Source: Apus apus (lineage: Eukaryota; Chordata; Aves; Apodiformes; Apodidae). Taken from it: a stretch of DNA of 64,000 nt. This document shows positions 44,861 to 58,114 of this stretch, piece after piece. Each line of letters begins with the position of its first letter. Positions within the stretch are counted from its first letter, which is position 1. Both the position numbers and the translations under genes were made by a program. The notes under the pieces are model-generated. The model was not told the origin of the DNA, did no database searches, and worked only from the letters and a program-made list of their open reading frames with translations. The stretch spans positions 79,751,342-79,815,341 of the forward strand of contig NC_067285.1 in the NCBI RefSeq assembly GCF_020740795.1, written 5' to 3'.

Positions 44861-46699
44861 TCTCTGGGATTCTAACAGAGAATTTGTAAGAAGATACCAC
44901 GTTGAAGCATTGTGGAGCCCATTGGCTCAGCTGGCAGGATTTCTCCTCCAGGTATACATTTAGACATATGTATGGTCATCTGAACCATCCGTCTTGAAAT
45001 AGGACTTACCTTACTAGCAAAAATATTCTTCATAGACTTTTAATCATGTACATTACTTTTAGTTATCTAAATACAGTTTAACAAGCCTACCTTGAAATAT
45101 ATTGACAGAAAATGACTAAAATATTTGATCATTAAATGCAGCAAGATGAAAATGCTTGCTGACCTTTTTTTTTTTTTTTTTTTTTTTCCTTCACCAAAAA
45201 ACATAACAAAATAACTGGAACTGAGGTATGCAGATTTGACATCTGCTTTACTTTTATTTGTATTTAGAGATAAAATGCAAATTTGAACGTAAGAATGCAT
45301 GATTTTTCTCTGTAGAAATGTTTATTAGTGACTCATAGATAAGATAGATTTATAATAGTCATTGATTGTATACAAAGAAGATTAAGCAAGTAAACTCTAA
45401 TGAAATACTGGATCAAAATAAAAGCCATGTATTTTATCAGTGCTAAACAAGAGAGCACTGGCAGTTACATGAATCAGGGTTTTGATGGCAGACCAGCACA
45501 TCGTACTTTAGAGAGGAAAGTGGAAGGGTTAAACTGTGGTTCTCAATTACACCCCACTTATATTTTGAAAATAAACATATTCTTTTGGGGAAGACCTTCT
45601 ATTACAGATTGCTTCTGAGAATTAGACAAGAAACTAGCATTACAGACAGAGCTATCAAAAGGGCTGGCTCAGGATCCGTTGACTCTATAGGTACATGTTA
45701 CAGGGGTTCCTGGTTCTTAGCTTTAACAGAGGGTCCTGAAGAATGCAGAACTGACAGCTGCTACTGAACTTAACATGCTAACCTTACATTTTCCCCCTTC
45801 TGCAAACACCAAGAAGAAAGGAGTTTTAAAAGCAGGATTTGAGGAGGGAAGATAAGTTTTCTATTAATTAATCAGGCAGGTCTTTAAATACAATTTTCAT
45901 AAGGGAATATTTTAAATTAACAAAACAGATTTCACTGAAAATCAGAACACCACTGTGTCTTAACATGCTTATTTAAAATTGTAAGTTGCTAATTGTATTT
46001 TTTTTTTTACAAGGAAAACATTCAAACATATCTATCAGAAAAAATATATGAGTTAAAAAAAATTAGTTACTCCAATTGGAATAATATTATTAGTTATTCA
46101 AATGCAATTTTTCTTAATTACCATATTTGTACTGCGATTTCATCTATTAAATCAGTGATCCAGATTTACAAACGTCCCTGTCTCAGTTTTGTATATCCAT
46201 TATTTATGTTCTCACTTGCTTCTGTGCTTATGCTGTGCAATGCTGCTGTCTGTCTTGTAGCCTGAATCGCGCCGGCTGACTTGATCATTAATATAAGTCA
46301 TCCCACCCACCTGCAGAAGATGAATAGCTGCAGAAGCTTCTCCTTATATTAAGGTTTAAAATTTGACAGCTCAACAACAAAAACAGGCCAAAAAGCCTTG
46401 TTCACCAGACTAGGAGGTTAGATCTTATCTGTCAACAATTAATGCTTTTTCTAAATTCCTCATCTTTATCTTCCTAGCTTCCTATGTGTATATTGATAGG
46501 CTATCTGTTACTGTCTGTCAAACACTCTAGTCCGTATTGTGCTACTTCTACAGGTAAAAGTACTGCCTAACTAGTAGCCAGGAAAACTTCTGCACTGTGA
46601 CACATCCAGTATTTGTAAAAATGATTATATTATTACATACAATTGTGGTAATAAAATTGATTGTGACTTGCATGTATAGTATTTTTATCTTCACACCTG
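44861..46699. other. AT-rich DNA without a recognisable gene
   Basis: A T23 run lies at 45165-45187. At 46288-46297 and 46343-46352, TTAATATAAG and CTTATATTAA form a 10-bp inverted repeat around a less AT-rich 45-bp core. No exon recognised. Confidence 0.5.
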
Positions 46700-46832
46700 C
46701 ACTACTACTGTGTAATATCTGGAATACTATGTCCAGTTCTGAATTCCCCAGTAGAAGAGAAATATTAAGTTACTGGAGATGGTCTAGCAAAAGACCTCCA
46801 ACATGAGTAAAGGACTGGAGCATCGCTCATAA
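46700..46832 (+). mobile_element. CR1 LINE internal fragment
   Basis: The stretch TAATATCTGGAATACTATGT followed by CCAGTTCTGAATTCCCC and AAGGACTGGAGCATC corresponds to the conserved [10 protein letters not shown]...MIKGLEHL region of CR1 ORF2. Both ends are lost. Confidence 0.75.
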
Positions 46833-49480
46833 TCAGAGGTAAATATTATATTGTACTGTTCTTTCACTTCAGCAACTCTACAACTGTCTCTCGGGGCCTT
46901 GCATTCTGAACACTGATTTGAAAAACTAAGCATAATCCACCCTAGGTTAAAAATCTAGCATTAAATTATTGATACAAGATATGAATTATTTAAAATAATA
47001 TACAACTTTTTGTATACTTTTTAACACAATATGGGGGGATATCAAGATAGTTCCAACATATTTTGTCCCTAAACTACTACAAAAATTTGAAAGAATATAT
47101 ATTTTAAGTATTATGTTCACTTTTTATATTAACAAAATATGCTATTATACGTGTTCCTTTTGATTTTCTTAATGCTTCGGGGTCAAAAATTGGTAGAATG
47201 CAATATGGATAATGTAAAATAATTAGAATTAGAGGTGCAGAACTAATTGTATATTTTACCTACTAAAGGTGCATAACTTCTCTTGCATACTTGATATTTT
47301 GAAAAATTTTAAATTCTTAATCTGTCTGTGGCAGTTGTTTGTCATGTACAATATGTGTGTGTACTGATAAGCACCCATTAAAATCTTCGTTGTCATATTA
47401 GTCTTTATCCCAGTGGCTTAGTCTGTATGTATACATCAGTGTGGAAAAGCTTATGAAAACAGACAGCTGTTTGCTTGTATGTGTATCTTCAAACTGGTTT
47501 TAAGAGGAAAATTAATTTACATATAGAAAAATAGAAAGTGTAAGAGACAGAATGAAGATATTTAACATTCTTCATCAAAGGAATGGAAAACCTTATGAGG
47601 TCTCAAGATTCTGTGCCCTTATTTTATTTTTTTTGCAAAATTTAGAATATGAGGGGTTATGACTGCTTTTTTACATATATCATTAGGTAACCACTTAGGA
47701 GGAAAAAGAGCCATAGAAGATAAAGCATTTCATTGGCATGAAAACAAATATGTAAGCACTGAGAATAAATTTATGCTAGAAATTAGGAAAAAAATATCTG
47801 ATCATCAAGGAAGTGATTGCCTGGAACACTGCAAGAAAAATACCTGGTGGCCCAGCAGATCACTCCTCATCCTCAGTCTTCAGTTTTCATATGTTTGAAA
47901 AGTTGGGGGCTATGGTCTCCCAGACCTCCCAAACAGCTGTGTCTTCTTGCTACATTAGCTAAATACCATTTTAAAGACTAGAAAGAAATACAAAGAGAAT
48001 ACAATCTATGCAATATGAAAGGAAGATATATATTTAGAATAACACTAGAACTGAAAACTTCATTGTTATGGATTTCTAACTATAGTTTTTTGAGCTTTTT
48101 AAGTATTTTGCCAGTTTGTCAGGGGTAATACTGTCCTTGAGGATTTGCCTGGCAGTTTTATAGCCACTAGCTTTCCTTATTTACAACTGCATTAAGCAGG
48201 TCACCTGATGGTAGCATAAATGGGAATGAAGCAGCAGTGATATTTAGTCATTCCTAATAAGAATGCTGCTAGGAGATATTTGTTTCAAAGGGCCAAGAGA
48301 ATAGAGATGAATTTCATAATGCAATACAGAGTATGGAAACCCCAAGCTATCAATTAAATTCTAGCCATTTCTGTGGAAAGAATTGTGGATTATCAACTAG
48401 ATTAATCATTGTGAAATGCTAATGTTGAAATCTCTAGTAGACTATTAAGCACTGTCTGTGTTACAGACAAATTTACTGCAACAAGGATTGTGTTTGTGGG
48501 AATGGCAGAGGTTCATCTACCATGCCAACCAGCACTGTCTTTTGACATGCCTGCATAGCTGTTTATGCCTACCTAGCAGCAGCTGATACACAAGACTCCT
48601 CTTTATAAACAAGCATTAGTTTTACTGTAATAACAAGCGTGTATCTTAGGTTTTTTTGGTTGCTTATTTCTATCTATGAGGACATTGGCTCCAAAAGGGT
48701 ACTGAGAAGCAAAACACTTGGGCATTGCCTGAGAAAAGGCTGCTGCACTGTTAGGGCACTGCAATGTCTCAGTCACTCCATTCATGTTGGAAGGCACCCA
48801 AAAATGACCAGTTCAGTTACGGAGCACCTTGAAGTAGAGCTGCAACACACCTCAACTCTTCACATAATCCAGGAAGGATGAAGGCTTTGTGAAAGCACCT
48901 CTTTGTGTTCCACACACACATTTCTGGCAAGAAAACTCAAAAGGATGTGAGCATCACTAGCTTGTTCTAATGTGCAGCATCTGCAAATTTCACTCCCTGG
49001 GGTCACTGTCTTAAAGAATATAGTTTCCACACCTCCGCCATCTACTTGTATTTTCAGATCTAGAAATGTGCAATAAGCACTGCTGTTGAAATTCTTAACT
49101 TAATTGGCAGTCTTTCAAGTGCAATTATATCTAAAAGGTTGGCCTTTAATCTTGCTACACTGCTAGTTAAAATTCCTGATTTTTTTTTAATACACTGACC
49201 ATATTCACTCATTTTAAATATCACTCTGACAGCTCTATACAACAAAAATCACTGGGTTTGAGAAGTTCATTCAATAAATGGTTTTAACATTTAAAGTAAT
49301 GCAAAGTAGATATTTTTCCTGTAAAAACTTATATTGTTTGGTTCTTTCACCTAATTAGCATGAAGTCAAGGAAAATAAAGAACTGAAAATATACTTTGTC
49401 CTTTTGCCCACTTTTGAAAATAGATATTTTCTTTATTTTCAACTAACTTTCATTTACTCTAGCAAGATAAGTTGTTTCAG
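46833..49480. other. AT-rich DNA without a recognisable gene
   Basis: Nothing recognised. The largest open frames, at 47.7 and 48.6 kb, are under 85 residues and featureless. Confidence 0.55.
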
Positions 49481-49508
49481 AGAATCATAGAATCATAGAA
49501 TCATAGAG
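49481..49508 (-). mobile_element. CR1 tail remnant, minus strand
   Basis: Three CATAGAAT-type octamer units (the complement of ATTCTATG), with no recognisable CR1 body attached. Confidence 0.6.
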
Positions 49509-49817
49509 AACACATTTGCTAGGATAGTCTCTCTTTTTTTTTTCCACTTGAGGGCAAGACAGATAAAATATGGCTGCTATTCACAGTCTTTCTGTGGCTG
49601 AGAGTCTATGTACCTTGGCCAGATAAAGTATAAATAGTCTCTTTATGTGTCTTCCGTCATATTTGCATCAAACATTCAATCTTCTTTAAAAGGATAAAGA
49701 AAGATGCTTGCAGCCCCGAGGTTGAAGATTTTTTTCCACCCTAAAGAATGTACTTCATCTAAACATGTAATTTCAACTGGATGACAACAGTTTAAACAAT
49801 TTTAAGACTACAAATAG

Positions 49818-49839
49818 AAAAAAAAAAAAAAAAAAAAAA
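49818..49839. repeat. A22 homopolymer
   Basis: Uninterrupted run of 22 A with no visible retrotransposed body next to it. Confidence 0.9.
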
Positions 49840-50019
49840 GAGGCATTTCTGTAGGCCCAAAATATCCTCTAAATATTTTTAAAATAAATATTCTTATTTG
49901 GTTTTATTCATAATCCCAAGCAATGCAAACACTTCTGATTTTTCTAAAAAATTATAATTTACTTTTCTTTAACAGCTCAAAATAATTTCTATGAGCAATG
50001 CTCAACTATGTCTACAGAT

Positions 50020-50190
50020 AGGTTGCCCAGGGAGGTTGTGGAGTCTCCATCTCTGTACATATTCAAAACCCGCCAGGATGCAGCCCTGAGTAATGTGCTC
50101 TAGGTTATCCTACTTCAGTGGGAGAGTTGGACTAGATGGTTTCTAGAGGTCCCTTCCAACTGACAATTCTGTGATTCTGTGATTCTGTGT
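50020..50190 (+). mobile_element. CR1 LINE 3'-end fragment, plus strand
   Basis: Contains GGTTGCCCAGGGAGGTTGTG, ATTCAAAACCCGCCAGGATG, GTTGGACTAGATGG and GGTCCCTTCCAAC. The tail has three TTCTGTGA units, a variant of the CR1 octamer. About 170 bp of a severely 5'-truncated copy. Confidence 0.92.
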
Positions 50191-53100
50191 AAGTCAAAAC
50201 CCAGCAATTCTGGAAAGTGTCAACTGACACATCTCCTCAGTATGTTAATTCTTCAACATATAAGAAATCCTCAACCTATTATAGCATATTACAAGTCTCC
50301 ATAAAACTCCAATAAAGAACTTCATATGGAAGAAAGTAATAAAACCAAGATGTGTGACTTTGTTGGCAATGTGCTTATACCTCTCTTCCTTTACAGGGTA
50401 GAGACAAACATGTATATCAACAAGTGAGAGGAAAACAGGAAGTTCTGAAGTTATAGAAAAATGTATGTCTGCACAGCTGGTATGGTAAGTTAATTTAACA
50501 TTTCCATATCTTCATAAACTGAATGTGTCTATTATCTGCAAAGTTGTTGTGGCTTTGTTTTACCACTTTCTGTTAATTTTCTCTTTTCAAAGAGGCTTTA
50601 TTCTGGCATTTTCATCACACTATGCCCAGTGCAAGATGTGTTGCTTTTAAGCATGGGGGAATGATGATTTTAATGGACAGTACATATTACATAAGGGATC
50701 AGCTATAGAGGTTTAGTTTTGTGTAGGTTATTCTGTGTGGCCCAGCAAGTACTAAGAAATTCAGATGTAAAATCAATGAACCAGCCTAAGGAAAAACAAT
50801 AAATAAATAAATAAATAAATATTATAATTTGAAAGTGCAGAAGAATATAAAAATGAAAAGAAAAGGAATCTTAATTTGTTAACGGGGATAAAATGTTCTG
50901 AGAACAATAGCATCCTTCTAGCATACTAATTTTGCCTTCCAGATAATGTGTACAATGATGAGCAAGAGATGTGGAACAACTGGTTTTACTCCCCATGGTA
51001 CCACACTTTCTCTTCTTATATCAAGCTGTATAGGGATGTAATGAAACTGTGCCAATGAAGTATCAAAAAAACCCAAACAAAACAAACAAAAAAAACCACT
51101 GAATAATCTCTGATGTTTTTTCAGGCCATGAAAACAAGCTTGTAAATGGGATCAAGGAAAAAAAAAAATAGAAATGTCTTTGAAAACAGATGGTATATAA
51201 AAAGTTCTAAACTTTTCTATGACTTTGAGTACCACAAGAAGTAAAATATATTTGAAATACAGGCACTTGTCTTACTGTGTTAAGCACCAACTGAGTAATG
51301 CAAATGCTAGTAAACTTCTTCTTAAGTACCTCTTAAAGGCAGATAGCTTTGAGGTTCTGTTGAGCTTTTAGGAAAAGAGGCTATCTGAAATTTGTGGATC
51401 TTCAAAGCATCTCCAACCTCATCCCAGAACTTCCTGGTCCAGTTTTTAGCATCCCTCTCTTCCTGTCTTTGGAAGCTAAGTTGAGTAGATCCAGGCAAAA
51501 TTCAGAGTATGGGGCTCTGCATAATTTCTCTCTAATATTTCTATATTCCATGAAACCTTCTGAATGCAACGGCATCTCGTGAGCTGCACTAGAATACTGA
51601 ACAGACATAAAAGTTGACTATAATGAAGCTAGCAACAACAACAACAAAAAGATCATTTACTGCAGCAGGGTCAGAAGTAATTTCTCTTTGCTTTGCAATT
51701 ATTGAGAAAAAGGATAGTTCACACACCAAAAGATACTGTCATAACTCCACATATTATTATATTTACCTAGATAGTGATGATTATTTTGACTATTTTGATG
51801 ATAAAATGGCCTTTAAAAGAGTTTTTGTTTAGTATTATTTAGGGAATACATTATTTAGATAGTACTGTAACTTGTCATAGAATAGCACATTCACTTCTAA
51901 TTAAAAAAATGTGGTCAGCTTGGAAACAAACTAATGATGTATTTGAGAACAAGAGAAGGCATCACTGAATGTATTTACTGTCAAACTATTCAACTCATCA
52001 TATTTAAAACCATTCAGACTCCAGAGAGCATTTTATATGTGCAATAACTGCTGTCATTGCTTCTGTTACTATTCAATTGTGTTTTATCAATAATATTACA
52101 TAATACTTAGCTAAAATACCAGTCCCAAGGTTACCCATAAAGAAATACAAGAAGATTTGCATAATAATTACTCATCAATTCAACAGCAGTGAAGAAATAA
52201 TGAGCCTTTTAAATAACCTGAAAATCTAAAAGAGGTTATAAATCCAAATCTACTAACAGTATACTTAATGGGTTTTGTCCCAAGACTGCCCCAAAATTCT
52301 TTTAGAAGTCACAGCACAGTATACTCTTAAAAAGTAAATCACCTGGCCATAGTAATTCCTTTCTTGTCTCAGGAGATTCTTTTGATTAATTAATAATGAT
52401 AATAATCCATGCTTCTGTATTACTTTCCCTCTATGATTAATGAAGTATTTCATAAGCATTATTAAATTAAATCTCCTAATCACCTGAGAGATGAGTAAGT
52501 ACTGTTATTTCAGATACAATATACAGAAGAGAAGCTAGGTATGGAAAGGTTAAGTAACTTGCCTAGCATGGTGTAAATAAGGATAAATATTAAGAAAGTG
52601 GAAGTAATTCTTACCACTAGAATTATGACATGGGTTTAAAATCATATGGTTTTTATTTCTAAATGGTATTTTTTGCCTGCTTTTGCCTCTCTGTATTTTG
52701 GCAGTCAGTTTTTTTCTAATAGTTCTTTTTAGAGGTTCCTCACTACAGCTAAGGAGTCCAGAGACCTTTTTTCCCTGTAAACTATAAAGACAAAAAGAGA
52801 GATAAAATTTGCACATAAAAACATCCTCAGGGGCTTAGATTTCAAACTGAGCAACAAACAATTGCAGATTAAAGAAACCAACCAACCAAACAAACAAAAA
52901 AACAACCACAAAAAAAAAAAAACACCAAACAAAAACAAAACAAAACAAAAAACCCAAACAAACAAACAAACCAGCAACAAAATCCCCAAGAATCCCATGT
53001 AGCATAACTGAAAACAAATAATTTATTATTTTCTGTTAGGTCTAAAGGTGAGCTTTTACATCCATACTCAGGTGCCTGGAGAAGCAACTTGACTTTTGCA

Positions 53101-56100
53101 AGCGAATTATACACACAGTGGTTTCCCTTGAGTTAAGTGGAATTCAGTGAAGGCACAGAATCATCGAGACCCAAGACATTTTCTAGGAGTGTAATTAAAG
53201 GAATCTGGGCTGAAATTTAGGTTCCAGTTTTGAAAAATCTTAACCTGTATCTCCTAACTTTTACTCTTGGCTTAATGGCACATTTTTCTTCTTTTTATTT
53301 ATGTTGTACTTGCCACCATAGCAGATTAGGGCAAATTAAATTCCACAATAATTCACCTAAATATGTGAATGCTATTTTAAGATTAAGAGCAGTTGGTCAT
53401 TATAATAAAATACTTCCATGTTAACTGCATAGTCTAGGAAATTATTAAATTATTTTTACACCAAAATTAACACTTTTGACACATACAGCACAGAAACCAT
53501 AAGTAAAGGAGAAGCAAAATTTAAAATGTTCTTCCTCAAGATGTAGATGCTTTTTGAGATCTTTGTTTAAACAATACTTCCTACTGGATTTTATTTTTTT
53601 CAGAATGTTCTCTGTCTAATTAAATTCATTTTCTTCTTCTGCAATGTAGACAAAACACATGTAAATTCACCAGGTTCATGATATCACCTTTGGTAGAATG
53701 GCTCAGCATGAAAATCTCCTTTAGCCTCAGTATTCCCTTCAGCCCTTCTATTGTAAGTTTCTGTGAAATGAGGAGCAGATAACTTAATAATTTTGACCTC
53801 CAGTAGAAGTGTGAATGAAAAATACAAGGAGCTCAAGCACAATTAAGCATTAATATAATTGTCTTCATATAGCAGAAATAAATTGTCCTTTCATTGTAAT
53901 ACTTCTGTTTTATATTTGAGAGGAAGGCCAAAAAAGGATAAAGAATGAGTGCTTCAGTGACCATATAGATCAAATATGAACTTTAACATGTAAGTAAGCA
54001 CGTATCTGAAGGACTGTGCTCCTTGATTTACTCCTGGTCCTAGCACTGTCATAAATATAAGGTCATTCTCTTTTTCAGTGTCTGGAACAGTCATTACTTT
54101 TTACTTTATGAACTGTATAGTCCATCTCCGTACTGTGCAGGAATAAACCTCATTTTTCTCTCTTTCCTAAATAATGGATATGTAGCAATTAGCAGAACTC
54201 TTTCACAAAAGTGTTTTCCAATGCAACCTGTACACAAACAGTTTGACCTGCACTGGCAAAATAGTGAGGTAATTTGTAATCCATTGGGGGTGTTTTCCTT
54301 TTTAAACTAAAATATTTAAAGACAATATAATCCAGTTGAAAGTACCTGACTTCAACTCTTTTAATCAATATTTAAACAGGCTTTTCTTAGAGATTTCATG
54401 GTTATCTTCTAGGGTCTGGTTTTGTGTTTGTTGTTTTTTTTTCATTTCAGGAACTTTTGCTACAGGTTGATATTCCCAAGCCATCTGTTTGTCTCTTGGA
54501 TGTATTTCTCAGTGGGGCTGAAGCTTTTTTAATATTTTTTTTTCATCTTCTTTTATGATTTTTTTTTTTTTTTAAGGAATATGTGGCAGTGAATAGCAAG
54601 CTGTATGGGTAAACTCAGCTGAAAACAAAGAGGTTATAAAAAAGGTCTTTCAAATAAATAAACAACACACTTGACTGATTGACACTTGCAGCACCCTTTT
54701 CTGATATTTTTCCCTTCCCATATAGTAAAAATTGATTGCTTTTTCTTCTTTCTCAGCCTCTTTTCTTCTTAATTGCTTTTGTTCCTTTGGTCATATGTTT
54801 CTTCCTCTGCATAATTCCAGGTTCTATTCTCCCATCTTACATGCATTTGCAGAATCATCTACTTCCTTCAAGCTCAGTGTTTTACCAAAAGGAATAATGA
54901 AATATCATTATACCTCCATTTTACAAATGATTGTAATTTCACTGCACAGGGCTCAAAGACACCTTCCTGTAATAATGTAATATAACCATACAACTTGAAA
55001 ATCACCTACTACCCAGGCATGCATATGTAAGCACAAAATGTCTTTTCAAGATATACATAGATGCATTCTGCATAATAACCTCAGACAACAGGATTAAGCA
55101 CTATAACTTTAACCTCTGTGAGTGCTACCATAAGGGAAATTTAAAACTGAAATATTTAAGTGCCTTCAAAAGTCCCTAAACCAGGTTCTTACTATCCATT
55201 CCGATAAGAATTTAAATAACGATTTAGCTTTTAGCCATATATACATATATTTGTTTTTCTTGTTTGTGTGAAAGGTTCTGCAGTAAAAATCAATGTGTGG
55301 AAGGGTAAGACATGCAACAGCATCAATAACAGTAATTCTTACATTCCACTAAAGGCCAAACCACTGTCAAAATGGGATTTCATGTTATGTTTTCATCTTC
55401 TTTCAGGTAAAAAACTATTCATTTCATTTCTGTAGCACATTTATTGTCATCTGTTAAAGCTCTGCTCCGTGTGCTTCTGATGCAGCTCAAGCTTTAGCTG
55501 TTACAGGACTAACCTCATCAGCTAGAATGGGCTATTTGTGCATATGCTGATAAACTATTTTATTGTGGTTTAGCTATAATTTATTTCATCCAGCATAAGA
55601 GGTAAAGCTAGAATATAGAACAAAACAAAACAAAACAATTAAAAAGCACCTTATATATAGCCCTGTTTTCCCTAGGGAGGCCTAGGGAGGGTAGCATGTA
55701 TTATTAACAATCAATGTTTTTAGGATGGAACTATGCAATCAGATAAGCAACCTTACTGTCTTGGCAGGAAGGGAAGACATACTCCAGTCCTGTCACTTGA
55801 AATCTGAAAAAGTCTAGAAGCAGAGGTTAGAGAATGGACAGTTTAGTTACACCAAACCAGTTGGGATATAAAGAATACAATTGGGATATAATTTTCTATT
55901 GCATTTTTCTTCTTCTTTGCATAATGCATCCATTTCTTTTGTTAATCCTCAATCAAGACTGAAACGGGAGAACTGGTAACGTTAAGAATAGATGGACAGA
56001 TGGACACAGTGATAGCAGATATTGTGGAAAGAGGGAGAAGAGAACCAAGTTTGGCAGCTAGAACTGGTCTGTTGCTGTAATTTTTCTATTCCTATTGCCA

Positions 56101-57411
56101 CTGCTCCTCAGTGTTGTCAGGAAAACTCTTTAGATTCTGCTTTAGTAATGTGGATAAATAAAGACAAAAATCTGTTCCCAGTCTACCAGCTTTTCCATTT
56201 CCCACAGTCTTTGTACACAGACAAATTAAGTTTCCTCCCAAAGTGTCTAGATAGCATGGAATTGTTTTTAGTTACTACCTACTATCATTATGGAAGAAAT
56301 TTGAAATACTTAAGACATCATATAAACTGCAAAGAGTGGTTTTGACATGAATTTTGTGGACAATGCAATTATTTCTTATTTTCACCTACTGTTGACATTA
56401 AAAGAAGTAGCTCTTATCCTCTTCTGTGTAATCAGTATAAAAATATTGCTACATCTCTCCTTCTATGACCTACAGCAGGTGCTCCTCACTCTGCAATCTT
56501 AATTAAGCTCCTCTATAGTAGCAGAATGCAACAAAAGCCATTCTGTACAGCTCTTACAGTATACCAAGTAATGGCATGAAGGTATCTTTTCAGAAGTGCC
56601 AAACACAATAGTACTGGTCATTTTAAATCAAATTTCTAATAATTTTATATAGCCAGAAATTAGTTGTAGTGTGATTAATTCTTCTGGATGATATTAATTG
56701 TTTAGAACAAGAGGGGAAAAAAAACCCTTAAACTAAGAAGCCTTACACAAATTAAAGCCAAAAAGGCTGTGATTTCTATATATGACATATAGGTTTGTAT
56801 CATTTTACTTCTTTAAATATGTTCTCAATTTCACAGTGGTAATTCCAGCAACCAGTTCTGTGTCACATAAAACAAGATAGGCCAGGAGAACAAATAAAAT
56901 ATTTAATTACTAAAGTGCAAACTATAGAAATTAAGATACATTAATTAAAATGTCTGCTTTTACATGTTGACTTTTATTTAGTGAACATCTTGGAAACTTG
57001 TTGAAAGGAGATTAATGAGATATTGTGATCCAAGGGAAAATTACATAAGAATGACAGACAATTCACAGGGCAGGTAGATTAACACTCTCCATTAAAGATT
57101 TTTCTGAGTTATTCCTATATAGCTTAACAGCATTTCTGTCATGCAGAGAAATTAGATTTGCCCAATTGCAAACTGATCCACAAGCAAGAAAAATATGGCA
57201 GCCTTGTCATTTTCTACCATAGTGTTTTCATAATATCTATCATGTTCCCCCAAAAAATCGTATCTTTTGACAAGAGTGAGCTTTTCCAAGACAATACAGA
57301 ACAAGCCAGACGATATTACTGTGCTGTGAGGTATATCCATCGTACACCCACATTCTGAACACTGATTGCAGTTATGGTAATCCTAAGTTAAAGCAATATT
57401 GTAGAATTTGA
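50191..57411. other. AT-rich DNA without a recognisable gene
   Basis: About 7.2 kb with no recognised exon or clear transposon. An AAAT microsatellite lies near 50801-50821, an A/C-rich low-complexity tract (AAAC units) at about 52882-52974, and T runs near 54535-54575. The hydrophobic-looking minus-strand frames near 52.7-53.1 kb arise from the A/C tract and are not genes. Confidence 0.55.
52882..52974. repeat. (AAAC)n low-complexity tract
   Basis: About 90 bp of A with regularly spaced C, no G and no T in the core. Confidence 0.9.
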
Positions 57412-58114
57412 AAAAGTCTAGCCAAGCACAACAAAGAACTTGGAGGTACTGGTGTATGAAATGCTCAACATACCTGGCAATGTGCTCTTGCAGCCCAGAA
57501 GGCCAACCATATCCTGGCCTGTACCAAATGAAGTGTGGCCAGCAGGTTAAGAGAAATGATTCTACTCCTCTACTCTATCATGAGGTCCCACCTGGAGTAC
57601 TGCATCCAGTTCTGGGGTCCTAAGCAAAGGCAAGACATGGAGTGTTTAGAGTGGGTCCAGAAGAGGGCCACAAAAATTATCAGAGGGATGTAACACCTCT
57701 GCTATGAGGACAGGCAGAGACAATTCGGGTTGTTCAGCTTGGAGAAGAGAGGGCTCTGAGACACCTTATTGGCCTTTCAATACTTAAAGAGGGTCTGGTC
57801 TGTAAGAAAGATGGGGAGAAACTTTTAAGCAGGGCCTGTTGTGATCAGACAAGGTGTAATGGTTTTAAACTAAGAGAGAGTAGATTCAGACTAAATATAA
57901 GGAAGAAATTTTTTATAGTGAGGCTGGTGAAACACTGAAACAGTTTGCCCAGAGACGTGGTAGAAGCCCCATCCCGGGAAACACTCAAGGTCAGGTTGTA
58001 CAGAGCTATAAGCAACCTGATCTAGTTTAAAATGTCCCTGCCCACTGCAGAGAAGGATGGACTACACCTTTATAGGTGCATTCCAAACCAAACCATTCTA
58101 CAATTCTATGATTA
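57412..58114 (+). mobile_element. CR1 LINE fragment, plus strand, with its own 3' tail
   Basis: The final part of ORF2 is recognisable in translation order: LGGTGV-like, CALAAQKANHILACT-like, then CCTGGAGTACTGCATCCAGT (LEYCIQ), AAAATTATCAGAGGGATG and the [22 protein letters not shown] block. The 3' UTR ends ACCATTCTACAATTCTATG at 58114. Frameshifts and stops throughout mean it is non-functional. Confidence 0.92.

Noticed and set aside
52729..53114. Hydrophobic minus-strand frames resembling membrane proteins
   Set aside because: They come from translating the complement of an A/C-rich low-complexity tract (G/T-rich codons for Phe, Cys, Val, Trp, Leu).
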